This document shows, piece after piece, positions 24,207-33,272 of a stretch of DNA of 64,000 nt. The DNA is taken from positions 4,092,001 through 4,156,000 of the forward strand of contig NZ_CP059491.1 of NCBI RefSeq assembly GCF_014041935.1, in the 5' to 3' direction. The translations under genes were made by a program, and so were the position numbers. Every line of letters begins with the position of its first letter. The stretch's first letter is position 1. Below the pieces are notes generated by a model that had not been told where the DNA came from, ran no database searches, and was given only the letters and a program-made list of their open reading frames with translations. The stretch is from Gordonia jinghuaiqii. GTDB lineage: Bacteria; Actinomycetota; Actinomycetes; Mycobacteriales; Mycobacteriaceae.

Positions 24207-26942
24207 TCAGGCGCCGGCGCCGACCTCGAGGGCCTCGGCCACCGGCTCGTCGACCAGGATGTCGACCTGGCCGGTGGTGCCGTTGATCCGGACGCGCGCA
24301 CCATTCGGGATCAGTCGCATGCCGCCGACGAGCTGAACGGCGGGGATGCCGTGTTCGCGGGACAGGCACGAGCCGTGCGCGAGCATGCCGCCGGTCTCGA
24401 TGATCAGGCCGCCGATGATCGAGAACACCGGAGCCCAGCCCGGGTCGGTGGCGTTGCACACCAGGATCTCGCCCGGCTGCAGTTCGGCGATCTGCGACAT
24501 GCTAGGCATGACGCGGGCGACACCCTCGATCACGCCACCGGAGGTGCCGATGCCGGTGAAGTGGTTGCCGCCCTCGGCATCGTCGGATTCCTCGGCCACC
24601 GGGTCGTTGCCGCGGAGCAACATCGGCGGGGTGAACATCCGGCTGTTCATCTTGTCGAAGGCCTTGCGACGACCGGAGATCTTGGCGCGCACCAGCTTCT
24701 CCGGCTGCCCGCCCGCGAGCAGGGCGAACAGTTCGTTCTCGCTGAGGAAGAACGCGTCCTCGACCGTGTCGAGCAGACCACGCTCGACGGCTCGGCGACC
24801 GACCTCGAGGAACGCCTTGCGCTTGGCGAAGGTGATCCGGTCGATGTAGTGCCGCCAGTCCTCACGCAGCACGAGGAAGTCGATGACCTCGTCGTAGAGG
24901 AACTTGAAGACCTGCTGGGCGACCTTGCCGAAGCGGGACTGCCCGATGAACTCCATGACCTCGGCGAAGGCCGCCTCGCGCTTGGCGATGACCCGCTGTT
25001 CCTGCTCGGCGGGCGTCGTCGGGTTCGCGACCTGGAGGTACATGCGGAATGCCTCGTAGTCGATGTTCGCGTCGTCGGCACGCCGCGTGAAGTAGATGTC
25101 GCGGTCGGCGTGGCCGCGGTGACCGTGCTCGGCCATGAAGGCGTTGTACTGCTCCAGGAAGCCTCGGCCCTCCGCGGAATCCTCGAGCGCGGTGAAGAAC
25201 TCGGGACCCGGGTTCTCGTCGAAGATCCGGCGAAGCTCGCCCGAGTTGCGGATCAGTTCCGACAACCGGAAGAACTCGTGGGTCTCCTGGCTCTGCAGGT
25301 TGGTCGGCAGACCGCTCATCAGCTCCTGGCCGATCAGCGCGTTGGTGCCCTTGTAGTACTTGGCGACCATCTGGCCGAATGCACCGAACACCATCAGATT
25401 TTGTACATGCGTACCGACCCACAGCGAGTCCATGAAACGGATCGCCTGTTCCTGCAGGTTCCGCTCGTAGCGATGCAGTGCGTCGTCGGACAGGTTGCGC
25501 AGCTCGGCGTCCTGCAGGCCGTTGGCCTTATCGATCTCCTCCGGAGTGAAGATGAACCTGCGCGCGTTCTTCTTCCAGTTGTGGAAGGCCGAGGTCGGCG
25601 ACGAGTTGATCGCGCAGATCATCCGGAACCATCGCTTGACGTCGAGCGGCTCGGCAAGCGTCTTGACGCGGATGTCCTCCGGGATGTTGAAGCTGCCGCC
25701 CTCACGGACCGATCGCGGGAGCGCGTACCGCTGGAACGGCTCATCCCAGTCGACGCTGTAGTAGGCAGTACCGAACTTGTACTTGTAGGTGCGCTTGTTG
25801 ATGAGGTCGCGGAAGCCGGCGAGCTCGGTCAGGCGCATGATGCCCTCGTGAGACTCGCGCGCACGCACCGAGTAGAACAGCGGGGTGATGCCGCCGGTCC
25901 AGTACTGCTCGGAGTACTTGAAAGTCCACAGGGCGTCATCGTCCTCCGGGACCAGCTGCCAGTCATCGACGCATTCATCCCAGGTGAAGTCGACGCCGGT
26001 GATCGGACGAGCCTGGAGCAGGTAGAACTTGCCGCCGGCGTAGCCCCACTCGATGTCCTGGGGCAGACCGTCGTAGTGACGCTGCACTTCCCGACCGAGG
26101 GCCGCGAGTTCGGCGATCTGCTCGTCGGACAGCGCACGACGGCCGCGGTCGGCCTCCGGGGTGTCCTTGGTCTCGGTACCACTCCCCGCGGCACGCACCG
26201 AGATCGTCAGCGCCTTGTCCCCGATGTGCGTACGGCGCAGGGACAGGTCGCCGCCCGAGACGACGTATTCGTCCGGGGTCACGATGCCGGACACGATGGC
26301 CTCACCGAGGCCGTAGCTGGCATTGATGACCAGCTCGTCGGTGCGCGCGTTGAGCGGATTGGCGGTGAACATGACGCCGGACAGCTCCGAGGGCACCATC
26401 GTCTGGACCACGACCGCGATACTGGCGGTCGCATGGTCGAAGCCGTTGGACTTGCGGTACGAGACCGCGCGTGCGGTCCACATCGAGGCCCAGCAGTCGC
26501 GGATGGCCTTCAGGACGTCGTCGACCCCGACGATCTCGAGAAGGGTGTCGTGCAGGCCGGCGAAGCTGGCGTCGGCGGTGTCCTCGGCGGTACCCGACGA
26601 ACGGACGGCGACGCGGATGTTGTCGCCGAGTGCGGAGTACGCCCGGGCAACCTCGTCGCGCATCGCGGCGGGAATCTCCACTGCCTCGACGACCTGGCGG
26701 ATCTCGGTGGTCACCTGGTCGAGGTGGGCGATGTTGTCGTAGTCGATGCCCGCGACCAGCGAAACGATGCGTTCGGTTACGCCCGCCGATTCGAGGGCCA
26801 GGCGGTAGGCCTCGGTCGAGACGACGAATCCGCCCGGCACATCGAAACCGGCCGTGACCAGTTCGGCAAGGTTCGCGCCCTTGCCGCCGACCAGGGCGGT
26901 CTCACATCGCGCGCGATCCTCGAACGGCACTACATACTCCAC
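24207..26942 (-). CDS. PEP-synthase/rifampicin-phosphotransferase-like dikinase
   Basis: A 911-aa phosphotransferase. The N-terminus (GGKGANLAELVTAGFDVPGG, residues 17-36) is a pyruvate-phosphate-dikinase ATP-grasp domain to about residue 330. A long middle region follows, and the C-terminus carries the swivelling phospho-His domain, with GGMLAHGSCLSREHGIPAV near residue 865. The order ATP-grasp, middle, His matches rifampicin phosphotransferase rather than PEP synthase, which ends in a PEP-binding barrel. The start is GTG at 26942 with GAGGAG. It probably transfers the beta-phosphate of ATP to a small hydroxylated acceptor; context suggests a catabolic substrate rather than an antibiotic. 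Confidence 0.85.
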   Translation of the reverse strand: MEYVVPFEDRARCETALVGGKGANLAELVTAGFDVPGGFVVSTEAYRLALESAGVTERIVSLVAGIDYDNIAHLDQVTTEIRQVVEAVEIPAAMRDEVARAYSALGDNIRVAVRSSGTAEDTADASFAGLHDTLLEIVGVDDVLKAIRDCWASMWTARAVSYRKSNGFDHATASIAVVVQTMVPSELSGVMFTANPLNARTDELVINASYGLGEAIVSGIVTPDEYVVSGGDLSLRRTHIGDKALTISVRAAGSGTETKDTPEADRGRRALSDEQIAELAALGREVQRHYDGLPQDIEWGYAGGKFYLLQARPITGVDFTWDECVDDWQLVPEDDDALWTFKYSEQYWTGGITPLFYSVRARESHEGIMRLTELAGFRDLINKRTYKYKFGTAYYSVDWDEPFQRYALPRSVREGGSFNIPEDIRVKTLAEPLDVKRWFRMICAINSSPTSAFHNWKKNARRFIFTPEEIDKANGLQDAELRNLSDDALHRYERNLQEQAIRFMDSLWVGTHVQNLMVFGAFGQMVAKYYKGTNALIGQELMSGLPTNLQSQETHEFFRLSELIRNSGELRRIFDENPGPEFFTALEDSAEGRGFLEQYNAFMAEHGHRGHADRDIYFTRRADDANIDYEAFRMYLQVANPTTPAEQEQRVIAKREAAFAEVMEFIGQSRFGKVAQQVFKFLYDEVIDFLVLREDWRHYIDRITFAKRKAFLEVGRRAVERGLLDTVEDAFFLSENELFALLAGGQPEKLVRAKISGRRKAFDKMNSRMFTPPMLLRGNDPVAEESDDAEGGNHFTGIGTSGGVIEGVARVMPSMSQIAELQPGEILVCNATDPGWAPVFSIIGGLIIETGGMLAHGSCLSREHGIPAVQLVGGMRLIPNGARVRINGTTGQVDILVDEPVAEALEVGAGA

Positions 26943-27029
26943 GGCTTCTCCTCTGGGTGATCGAATGTGGGGGATCAGAGTGGTGCACATCACTCGATGA
27001 CGGCGATTCAACCCCGTTCCCAGCCGGGG

Positions 27030-27052
27030 TGTCAAGAGTTCCTACTGAGGAA
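27030..27052 (-). promoter_or_regulatory. Recurrent operator next to TTGACA, copy D
   Basis: TTCCTACTGAGGAA (27039-27052) has 5-bp arms matching the family palindrome. On the minus strand TTGACA (27035-27030) follows it by 3 bp. No good -10 was found; an inverted repeat ACCCCG/CGGGGT lies where the spacer would be. The site is between the dikinase and the divergent SDR. Confidence 0.6.
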
Positions 27053-27134
27053 TTTTCAGAACGGCTCAAATTCATCGGTATGTTTTTCCGAGATGGGCTA
27101 GTCTTCGCCTCGACCCCCGAGAAAGGAACATCGA

Positions 27135-27929
27135 ATGAACACCAGTAGCGACTCCGGGCGCGTCGCCCTCGTCACCGGCGGAACCGACGGCATCGGCAAG
27201 TCGATTGCGTTGGCGCTCTTGCATTCCGGAGCCCGCGTCGCCGTCACAGGCCGACGCGTGGAAAAGGGCCGCGAACTGCTGGACGCGGCCGCCGCGGGTG
27301 ACCGGCTGATCTTCGTGGAATCCGACGCCCTCGCCGACGGAGAGCCCGAACGGGTCGCCGCACACGTGCGGGACACCCTGGGCCGGGTGGAGATCCTGGT
27401 GAACAACGTGGGCGGTGGAACCGGCGAGTACGGGCGCATCGACACGATCGACCCCGGGGCCTTCCGACGCGGATTCGACCTGAACGTGATGACCGCGGTC
27501 ACCATGACCGGTGCGGTGCTGCCGCAGATGATCGATGGCGGATGGGGCCGCATCCTGATGGTGGCGTCCGTGGAAGGCAAACTACCCACCCTTCCCGGTA
27601 TCGGCCCCTACGTGACGGCCAAACACGCGCTGATCGGTCTCGCGAAGTCGGTCGCCTTCGACTGCGGAGAACTCGGCATCACCTGCAACACGCTGTGTCC
27701 CGGTTACGTGGAGATCCCGACACGCGTGCGCACGCAGTCGTCGTCGGCGGGCAAGGCCAACACGGGCCGCTACTCGAATCCTCAGCAGAATTACCAAGAT
27801 CTGACCAGGACCGGCCGGCATGCGACCCTGGATGAGGTCGCGCACGCCGCCTTGAGCCTCCTGGGCGAGCACAGTGGCGCGATCACCGGAACCACCCTCA
27901 ACGTCGACGGTGGATCGTCCCCGTACTGA
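27135..27929 (+). CDS. SDR-family oxidoreductase
   Basis: Short-chain dehydrogenase of 264 aa: TGGTDGIGKS (nucleotide motif, residues 14-23), NNVG, VASVEG (Ser) and YVTAK (Tyr-Lys). AAAGGA precedes the ATG. It is transcribed away from the dikinase and could share the operator at 27039-27052. The GntR gene follows 142 bp downstream on the same strand. It probably oxidises or reduces a hydroxy intermediate of the same pathway. Confidence 0.9.
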   Translation: MNTSSDSGRVALVTGGTDGIGKSIALALLHSGARVAVTGRRVEKGRELLDAAAAGDRLIFVESDALADGEPERVAAHVRDTLGRVEILVNNVGGGTGEYGRIDTIDPGAFRRGFDLNVMTAVTMTGAVLPQMIDGGWGRILMVASVEGKLPTLPGIGPYVTAKHALIGLAKSVAFDCGELGITCNTLCPGYVEIPTRVRTQSSSAGKANTGRYSNPQQNYQDLTRTGRHATLDEVAHAALSLLGEHSGAITGTTLNVDGGSSPY

Positions 27930-28071
27930 TCCGCCGCCCCGTCGAGCATCGGTTTCGTTTACACGTACGGAATTCCGAAGTCCGGGTCGGTTCACCACGT
28001 AGTGTGCAATCCGACTGCGAATCCCGACTGCGACTCGCTGACCGCCGCCACCGAATGAGAAAAGATCGACG

Positions 28072-28872
28072 ATGACACGCGAACTGGCCCGCACCGGCCT
28101 CCCGATCATCTACAACCCCGGAGAGATGCATTCCTCGACGAGGTCCGAGACAACGCGTGCCCCGAAGGCGTCGGAAACCACTGCCGCGGCGATCGTCTCC
28201 GACATCGTCAGCCTCGGCCTACGACGCGGCGACCGACTCCCCGCCGAGAGCGACATGCTGACCAACTACTCGGTCAGCCGCGAGACCCTGCGCGAGGCGC
28301 TGCGCATCCTCGAGGTCCAGGGGCTGATCACGCTCAAGCGCGGTCCGGGTGGAGGCCCGTTCGTGAGCGCGCTCAACGCGTCTTACCTCGCGCGCACCGC
28401 GACGTTGTACTTCCACCTCGCCGGCGCAACGTACGACGAGGTCTTCGACACCTGGAAGATCCTCGAGCCGCAGCTGTCGGCCAAGGTCGCCCGGCTGGAG
28501 GACCGCAAGTTGAAGGAGGCCGCCTTCGCCAGGTTCCTCGACTACGACGTCGAAGAACACGAGAAGAGCGAGATCTTCAGTGATCTCAACAACTTTCACG
28601 CGGTGATCGCCGAACTCACCGGCAACCGCGTACTCACCTTGCTGACCCAGGCCATCGACCACATCGTCGTCGAGCACGTCCTCGGGGCGGGCCGCGACAC
28701 CATCCCCGAGGACGACGCGATGAGCCACCACCACGCCGACATCGCCAAGGCGATCATCGCGGGCCGCCCACGTAAGGCCGAGAAACTGATGCACGATCAC
28801 ATCAGCGAGGTCGTCGAACGGTTCCGGGAACGTCACCCGGACCGGTCCGACGAGCTCGTTCAGTGGATGTGA
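28072..28872 (+). CDS. GntR-family transcriptional regulator (FadR subfamily)
   Basis: Regulator of 266 aa. A winged helix at about residues 38-105 (RRGDRLPAESDMLTNYSVSRETLREALRILE, then GPGGGPFV in the wing) is followed by an FCD-type helical effector domain containing the His-rich SHHHADIAKAI. FadR-subfamily members respond to acyl-CoAs or organic acids. It borders the catabolic region and is the only regulator within it, so it is a candidate binder of the four shared palindromes, although those do not look like a classical FadR half-site. Start at 28072; an internal ATG at 28126 is possible. Confidence 0.88.
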   Translation: MTRELARTGLPIIYNPGEMHSSTRSETTRAPKASETTAAAIVSDIVSLGLRRGDRLPAESDMLTNYSVSRETLREALRILEVQGLITLKRGPGGGPFVSALNASYLARTATLYFHLAGATYDEVFDTWKILEPQLSAKVARLEDRKLKEAAFARFLDYDVEEHEKSEIFSDLNNFHAVIAELTGNRVLTLLTQAIDHIVVEHVLGAGRDTIPEDDAMSHHHADIAKAIIAGRPRKAEKLMHDHISEVVERFRERHPDRSDELVQWM

Positions 28873-28876
28873 GCCG

Positions 28877-29650
28877 CTACAGCACCTGAGACAGGAACGC
28901 TCGCAGTCGATCTGACTTCGCGTCGTCGAAGACCTGGTTGGGTTCGCCGGTTTCCACGACCTGCCCGTGGTCCATGAACAGGACGTTGTCACTGACGTTG
29001 CGCGCGAATCCCATCTCGTGGGTGACCACGACCATCGTCATGCCCTCGGCCGCCAGGTCTGCCATGAGCGCGAGTATGCCCTTGACGAGCTCGGGGTCGA
29101 GTGCGGACGTGGCCTCGTCGAAGAACATCACCTCGGGCGTCATCGCGAGAGCGCGTGCGATGGCGACACGCTGCTGCTGGCCGCCCGACAGCCGGGCGGG
29201 GCGCACGTCGGCCTTCTCGGTCAAGCCGACGATCTCGAGCTGACGCATCGCGACCTCGCGCGCCTCGTCCTTGCTCAGTCCCTTCAGCTTCCGCGGTCCG
29301 AGCGAGACGTTGTCGACGACGGTCTTGTGCGGGAAGAGGTTGAAGTGCTGGAACACCATGCCGATGCGGCGGCGCAGTTCGTCCGGATTGTCCTTCAGCA
29401 CCGACCGGCCGTCGAGCAGGATGTCGCCCTGGTCGGGTTCGTGCAGCCGGTTGAGCACCCGCAGCAGGGTCGACTTACCCGAACCCGACGGCCCGATGAC
29501 GGTGGTCGTCGTGCCTGCGGCGACCCCGATGTCGACACCGCGCAACACGTGGTGTTTTCCGAAGGACAGGTGCAGGTCGGTGCCGGTGAGCGACACCGCT
29601 TTACGTGTGGCGGTGGTGGTGCCAGGCCCGGACTGTTCGGATTCAGACAT
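28877..29650 (-). CDS. Polar amino-acid ABC transporter ATP-binding protein (GlnQ type)
   Basis: ATPase of 257 aa with Walker [11 protein letters not shown]-loop, signature [15 protein letters not shown], Walker [13 protein letters not shown] and H-loop [10 protein letters not shown]. The start at 29650 (MSESEQSG) lies 4 nt after the permease stop. It powers uptake through the fused binding protein-permease upstream. It is convergent with the GntR gene, leaving 4 bp between the stops. Confidence 0.95.
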   Translation of the reverse strand: MSESEQSGPGTTTATRKAVSLTGTDLHLSFGKHHVLRGVDIGVAAGTTTTVIGPSGSGKSTLLRVLNRLHEPDQGDILLDGRSVLKDNPDELRRRIGMVFQHFNLFPHKTVVDNVSLGPRKLKGLSKDEAREVAMRQLEIVGLTEKADVRPARLSGGQQQRVAIARALAMTPEVMFFDEATSALDPELVKGILALMADLAAEGMTMVVVTHEMGFARNVSDNVLFMDHGQVVETGEPNQVFDDAKSDRLRAFLSQVL

Positions 29651-29654
29651 GTGC

Positions 29655-31481
29655 CTATCCCTTCTCGACGATGGTGACGGGCAACGGATCATCGTGGATG
29701 TCGGCCGGGCGCCCGGTGCGGAGCCGGGTGTCGATGTAGTTCACCAGGTGGGTCAGCGGAACCGTGAGGATCAGGTACATGATGCCCGCGGCGACCAGCG
29801 GCGACAGGTTGCCGGTCTGCGCATTGAGGTCCCGGCCCACCGCGAACAGTTCGCGCTGGCTGGCCAGCAACCCCAGGAAGTAGACGAGCGAGCTGTCCTT
29901 GATCAGGCTGATGAACTGATTCATCAGGGCGGGCAACACGCGTCGTACACCCTGCGGTACCACCACCAGTCGCATCGACTGCCGGTAGCTGAACCCGATC
30001 GCCCGGGACGCCTCGAGCTGGCCGTCGTCGACGCTCTGGATACCAGATCGGAAGATCTCGCCGATGTAGGCCGCGGCGAGCAACGCCAGCGCGACGGCGC
30101 CGAGCCAGTACGGGTTGTTGCCGGTGATCCCCTTGACCACCGGTCCGACGCCCAGGCCGACGATCAGGATGACGACCACCGCAGGCAGACCCCGGAAGAT
30201 GTCGGTGTAGACCCGGGCGGGCCAGCGCAGCCAGCGCGACCGGGAGATGCCACACAGGGCCAGGATCATGCCCAGGATGGTGCCGAGCACACCGGACACC
30301 ACCGACAGGATGAGCGTGTTGACCAGGCCGGTCTTGATCAGCTCGGGGAACGACTCCTTGTAGAGCTCCCAGTTGAAGAAGGTGTTGCCGAGCTGCTCGA
30401 ACGTGCCCTTCGGCTTGGTTGATTCGGCGGGGCCGGCTTTTGCGGCGTTCTCGGCGGCGATCGCGGCGATGTCGGGGAGTTCGGGTACTGGCGCCGCCTT
30501 GCTGCCGGGCTTCCACCCTTCGGGCAGTTCCCGCGGCACCCAGTCCTCGTACAGCTGTGCGTACGTGCCGTCCTCGATGATGGCGTCGAGGCCGGAGTTC
30601 AGTGCCTCGACGAGCTTCGGCTTGTTCTTGCCGACCGCCCAGGCGACGAAGTTGTTGACGCTGAAGGTGTTCTCGACGATCGCGGTGCCGTCGCCCTCAC
30701 GGACCGCGCCCTCGGCCTGCTGCGACGGCGCGACCCACGCGTCGACCTGACCACTCTTGAGGTTGGCGTACGCCGTCGCGTAGTCGGGGAACTTCACCGG
30801 GTCGAGTCCAAGGGTGTTGACGACGTAGTCGTCCTGGACCGTGCCCTGTACGACGGCGATGCGCGTCGAATCCGACAGGTCGCCGAAGCCCTTGATCGGT
30901 CCACCGGTCGGCGCCACGAGCGAGAAGTAGCCGAAGTCGTAGCCGTTGGTGAAGTCGACGGTCTTGCGGCGGTCGTCGGTGGTGGTGATCGACGACGACC
31001 CGACGTCGAAGCGGTTGTTGGCGACCTGCGAGAGCAGGCCGGCGAACTCGGTGCCGTTGAACTCCACCTGCAGGCCGAGCTTCGCGGCGATGGCCTTGAG
31101 GAGCTCGTTGTCGAAGCCGGTGAAGTCTCCGGCGCCGTTCACGCAGATGCTGGGTCCGGCGTCGGAGAGGGTGCCGACCGACAGTGTGCCCGGTTTCAGC
31201 AGCTCGAGTGCACTGACGTCGATCTCGTCGACCGGCGTGGTGCCGGGGGTGGTGTATTTGTCCTCGCCGCCTTGCTCGGCGGCGGCCAGGTTCAGCGGGG
31301 CCGCCGATGCCGAGGCCAGTCCGGCGGGTGCACAGCTGTCGGCGGGAGCCGCCGCAGCGCGGGGAGCCGGTCCGCCGATGATGGTCAGCAGGCCGACGAT
31401 GGCGGCCGTCAGCGCGAGGGCGAGCACGCGAACCGCGCGTGGCGCCGCCCGGTGGGCGCGATGAGATCGGTGGTTGGACAC
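29655..31481 (-). CDS. Fused substrate-binding protein and permease of an amino-acid ABC transporter
   Basis: A 608-aa fusion. A signal/anchor (about residues 15-45) is followed by a type 3 solute-binding domain (about 85-330: [31 protein letters not shown]) and a HisM/GlnP-type permease (about 375-590) with the EAA loop [21 protein letters not shown]. It imports a polar amino acid such as glutamine or glutamate; specificity is not readable. I chose GTG at 31481 because TACTGT lies 7 nt upstream, consistent with a leaderless message; GTG at 31505 is an alternative. Confidence 0.92.
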   Translation of the reverse strand: MSNHRSHRAHRAAPRAVRVLALALTAAIVGLLTIIGGPAPRAAAAPADSCAPAGLASASAAPLNLAAAEQGGEDKYTTPGTTPVDEIDVSALELLKPGTLSVGTLSDAGPSICVNGAGDFTGFDNELLKAIAAKLGLQVEFNGTEFAGLLSQVANNRFDVGSSSITTTDDRRKTVDFTNGYDFGYFSLVAPTGGPIKGFGDLSDSTRIAVVQGTVQDDYVVNTLGLDPVKFPDYATAYANLKSGQVDAWVAPSQQAEGAVREGDGTAIVENTFSVNNFVAWAVGKNKPKLVEALNSGLDAIIEDGTYAQLYEDWVPRELPEGWKPGSKAAPVPELPDIAAIAAENAAKAGPAESTKPKGTFEQLGNTFFNWELYKESFPELIKTGLVNTLILSVVSGVLGTILGMILALCGISRSRWLRWPARVYTDIFRGLPAVVVILIVGLGVGPVVKGITGNNPYWLGAVALALLAAAYIGEIFRSGIQSVDDGQLEASRAIGFSYRQSMRLVVVPQGVRRVLPALMNQFISLIKDSSLVYFLGLLASQRELFAVGRDLNAQTGNLSPLVAAGIMYLILTVPLTHLVNYIDTRLRTGRPADIHDDPLPVTIVEKG

Positions 31482-31488
31482 CGCATCG

Positions 31489-31494
31489 ACAGTA
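31489..31494 (-). promoter_or_regulatory. Candidate leaderless -10 of the ABC transporter operon
   Basis: TACTGT on the minus strand ends 7 nt before the GTG at 31481. Further upstream are two hairpins: CGCTCACCGGTGAGCG (31525-31540) and AACCCC/GGGGTT (31542-31561). Either may be an operator or the terminator of the upstream module. Confidence 0.45.
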
Positions 31495-31593
31495 TCGGGA
31501 CGCACACGGCGGGTCCCAAATTTTCGCTCACCGGTGAGCGTAACCCCGCTGAGCTGGGGTTATCATCCCGCGCCGCGTGGGCGCCGGCACGGA

Positions 31594-31633
31594 TCAGCAG
31601 TAGGTATCGCTGAGCGATACCTACTGCTGAAGG
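31594..31633. repeat. 40-bp hairpin direct repeat, left copy
   Basis: Contains a near-perfect palindrome with 17-bp arms (AGGTATCGCT-g-AGCGATACCT at its core). It matches the copy at 34966-35005 at 39 of 40 positions in the same orientation. The stop codon of the frameshifted membrane gene falls inside it. It bounds the 3.3 kb module on the left and may also serve as a terminator. Confidence 0.85.
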
Positions 31634-32432
31634 CGTTCGACGGCGCGGCCGTTGCCGAGTTCCGCGCGCGACTCGGGACGGTCGAGGTAGTAACGGAGGA
31701 AGTCCAGGAGGGCTTCCGGTCCGGTCGGGAACAGGTCCACGACGCTGACGATCGGAGCCTCGGGCGACGGTGCGAACGGGCCCCGATAGAACACCTCGAC
31801 GGCCACCTTCGCCCCGTCACGTGGTTCGACGAGGATCGCCATGGAGTTACCCGACGCGCTCGGTTCGATCGCCTCTACATCGGCCCAGGCGATCTCGTCG
31901 CGGACCTTGAACGTCTGGACTGTTAACGTGTCCGGGGTACAGGCGATCTCGGGAAACCGCAACACCCGCAAGCGAAGCAGCCGAGAGCGGCGGCCGCGAA
32001 CAGCGCGAGTCCAGCTGCAACGTAAGGGAAAACAATGAGCTGACCGTCTGACATCGGAAAGGTCATTCGATCTGTCCAAAAGCCCACTGCGAACACTGTG
32101 GCACTCACCAGCGTATTCGCGAGAAACAGGATATAGCCCGCTCGAAATGCGGGCGACGACCGAATCACGGCGCCTCCGGACCGGTGCATCGTGACTTTCG
32201 GCGGCGCCCCTGATCGGGTCCGGCGAATCGCGGTGATCACCACCCGGGTGGCCTCGAGTAGGCACGCCACGGCTGCCGGCAGATAGAACATCGCGTACAG
32301 AAGTCGAGAGTCCTGGAGGGCCACCAAGCCGTGGTATCCCCAGAACAGGCCGAATGCACCGAAAGCTGCGGCGCTGAGTCCCGCGAAACGAGTGAGCCTG
32401 AACAACCTGTCCCATGGGTGGTTCATCGACAC
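31621..32432 (-). pseudogene. Frameshifted copy of the PH-like membrane protein
   Basis: The first 150 residues (from GTG at 32432 or ATG at 32426) read in one frame as a membrane protein with four hydrophobic segments. Homology to the intact neighbour then continues in another frame from about 31984 (LRFPEIACTP onward) to 31621. Aligning the two copies shows that one missing base, in the GCTCTCGG stretch near 31981-31986, explains the break. The last 110 bp are almost identical to the neighbour while the 5' part has diverged, which suggests gene conversion or a recent tandem duplication. It could be a sequencing error, but as written the protein ends early. Confidence 0.8.
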
Positions 32433-33248
32433 CTATTGCCGCAGTCGTTCGGCGGCGCGGCCGTTGCCGAGTTCCGCGCGCGACTCGGGACGGTCGAGGT
32501 AGTAACGGAGGAAGTCCAGGAGCGCTTCGGGTCCGGTCGGGAACAGGTCCACGTTGCACACGATCGGGTCCTCGGGGGACGACGCCAACGGGCCCCGATA
32601 GAACACCTCGACGGCCACCTTCGCCCCGTCGCGTGGTTCGACGAGGATGGCCATGGAGTTACCCGAGACGGTCGGCTCCACCGAGACGATGTCGTCCCAC
32701 GCGATCTCGTCGCGAACCCTCGACGTCTGCACGGCCAGCGTTGTCGGGGTGCAGAGGATCTCCGGGAAGCGCAGACGTCCCGATACGCGGAAGAGTAACG
32801 CCCCGGCCGCGTAGAGGGCGAGCGCGGCCGCGACGTACGGGAAGAGCGCGAACTGTCCCCCGGTCATCGGAAAGGTCAGCCGGTCGGTCCACACGCCGAA
32901 GGCGAACACGGCACTGCTGACCAGTGTCAGCACGAAAACCGCGAGGTACCCGGCACGGTAGGTGACTGGCAGCATGATCGAGACGCCCCCCGGCCCAATC
33001 GGATCGATCCTCGTCGGCAGACCCGATCGTCGACGCCACACCACGATCGCCAGGGTGCTGACGGCGAGGATCAGGCATCCCGACCCGGCCGGCAGGTAGA
33101 ACGCCGCTGCGAGGTAGCGCGTGTCCACCAGCGCGGCGATCCCGTGAAATCCCCAGAACAGACCGAAGAACAGCAGAAAGAGCGTCGCGATCCCGATCAG
33201 CGGGGTCTTGCGTCGCAACCCTTCCCACCCCTCGTCGGCCGCTGTCAT
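32433..33248 (-). CDS. Four-TM membrane protein with PH-like C-terminal domain, candidate immunity protein
   Basis: Intact 271-aa protein. Hydrophobic segments lie near residues 18-45, 50-75, 100-125 and 140-160, followed by a soluble beta-rich domain (TTLAVQTSRVRDEIAWDDIVSVEP...). The ATG at 33248 would overlap the natural stop of the preceding large protein if that gene's late frameshift is repaired; GTG at 33254 is an alternative. The stop TAG is directly followed by the start of the frameshifted duplicate. No named family recognised. Its position after a candidate secreted effector suggests, but does not prove, an immunity role. Confidence 0.75.
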   Translation of the reverse strand: MTAADEGWEGLRRKTPLIGIATLFLLFFGLFWGFHGIAALVDTRYLAAAFYLPAGSGCLILAVSTLAIVVWRRRSGLPTRIDPIGPGGVSIMLPVTYRAGYLAVFVLTLVSSAVFAFGVWTDRLTFPMTGGQFALFPYVAAALALYAAGALLFRVSGRLRFPEILCTPTTLAVQTSRVRDEIAWDDIVSVEPTVSGNSMAILVEPRDGAKVAVEVFYRGPLASSPEDPIVCNVDLFPTGPEALLDFLRYYLDRPESRAELGNGRAAERLRQ

Positions 33249-33272
33249 CGGCACACCGCCGCGCCCAGCTCA

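Noticed and set aside
24177..26960. 927-codon open frame on the + strand
   Set aside because: Antisense shadow of the dikinase gene; the minus strand carries ATP-grasp and phospho-His motifs.
27958..28060. FadR-type operator before the GntR gene
   Set aside because: Several short palindromes such as GGAATTCC occur, but none repeats or matches the shared motif well enough to call.
31923..32432. Independent 169-aa membrane protein
   Set aside because: Its C-terminus is out of frame relative to the intact paralogue, and homology continues in another frame, so it is the front half of a frameshifted gene.
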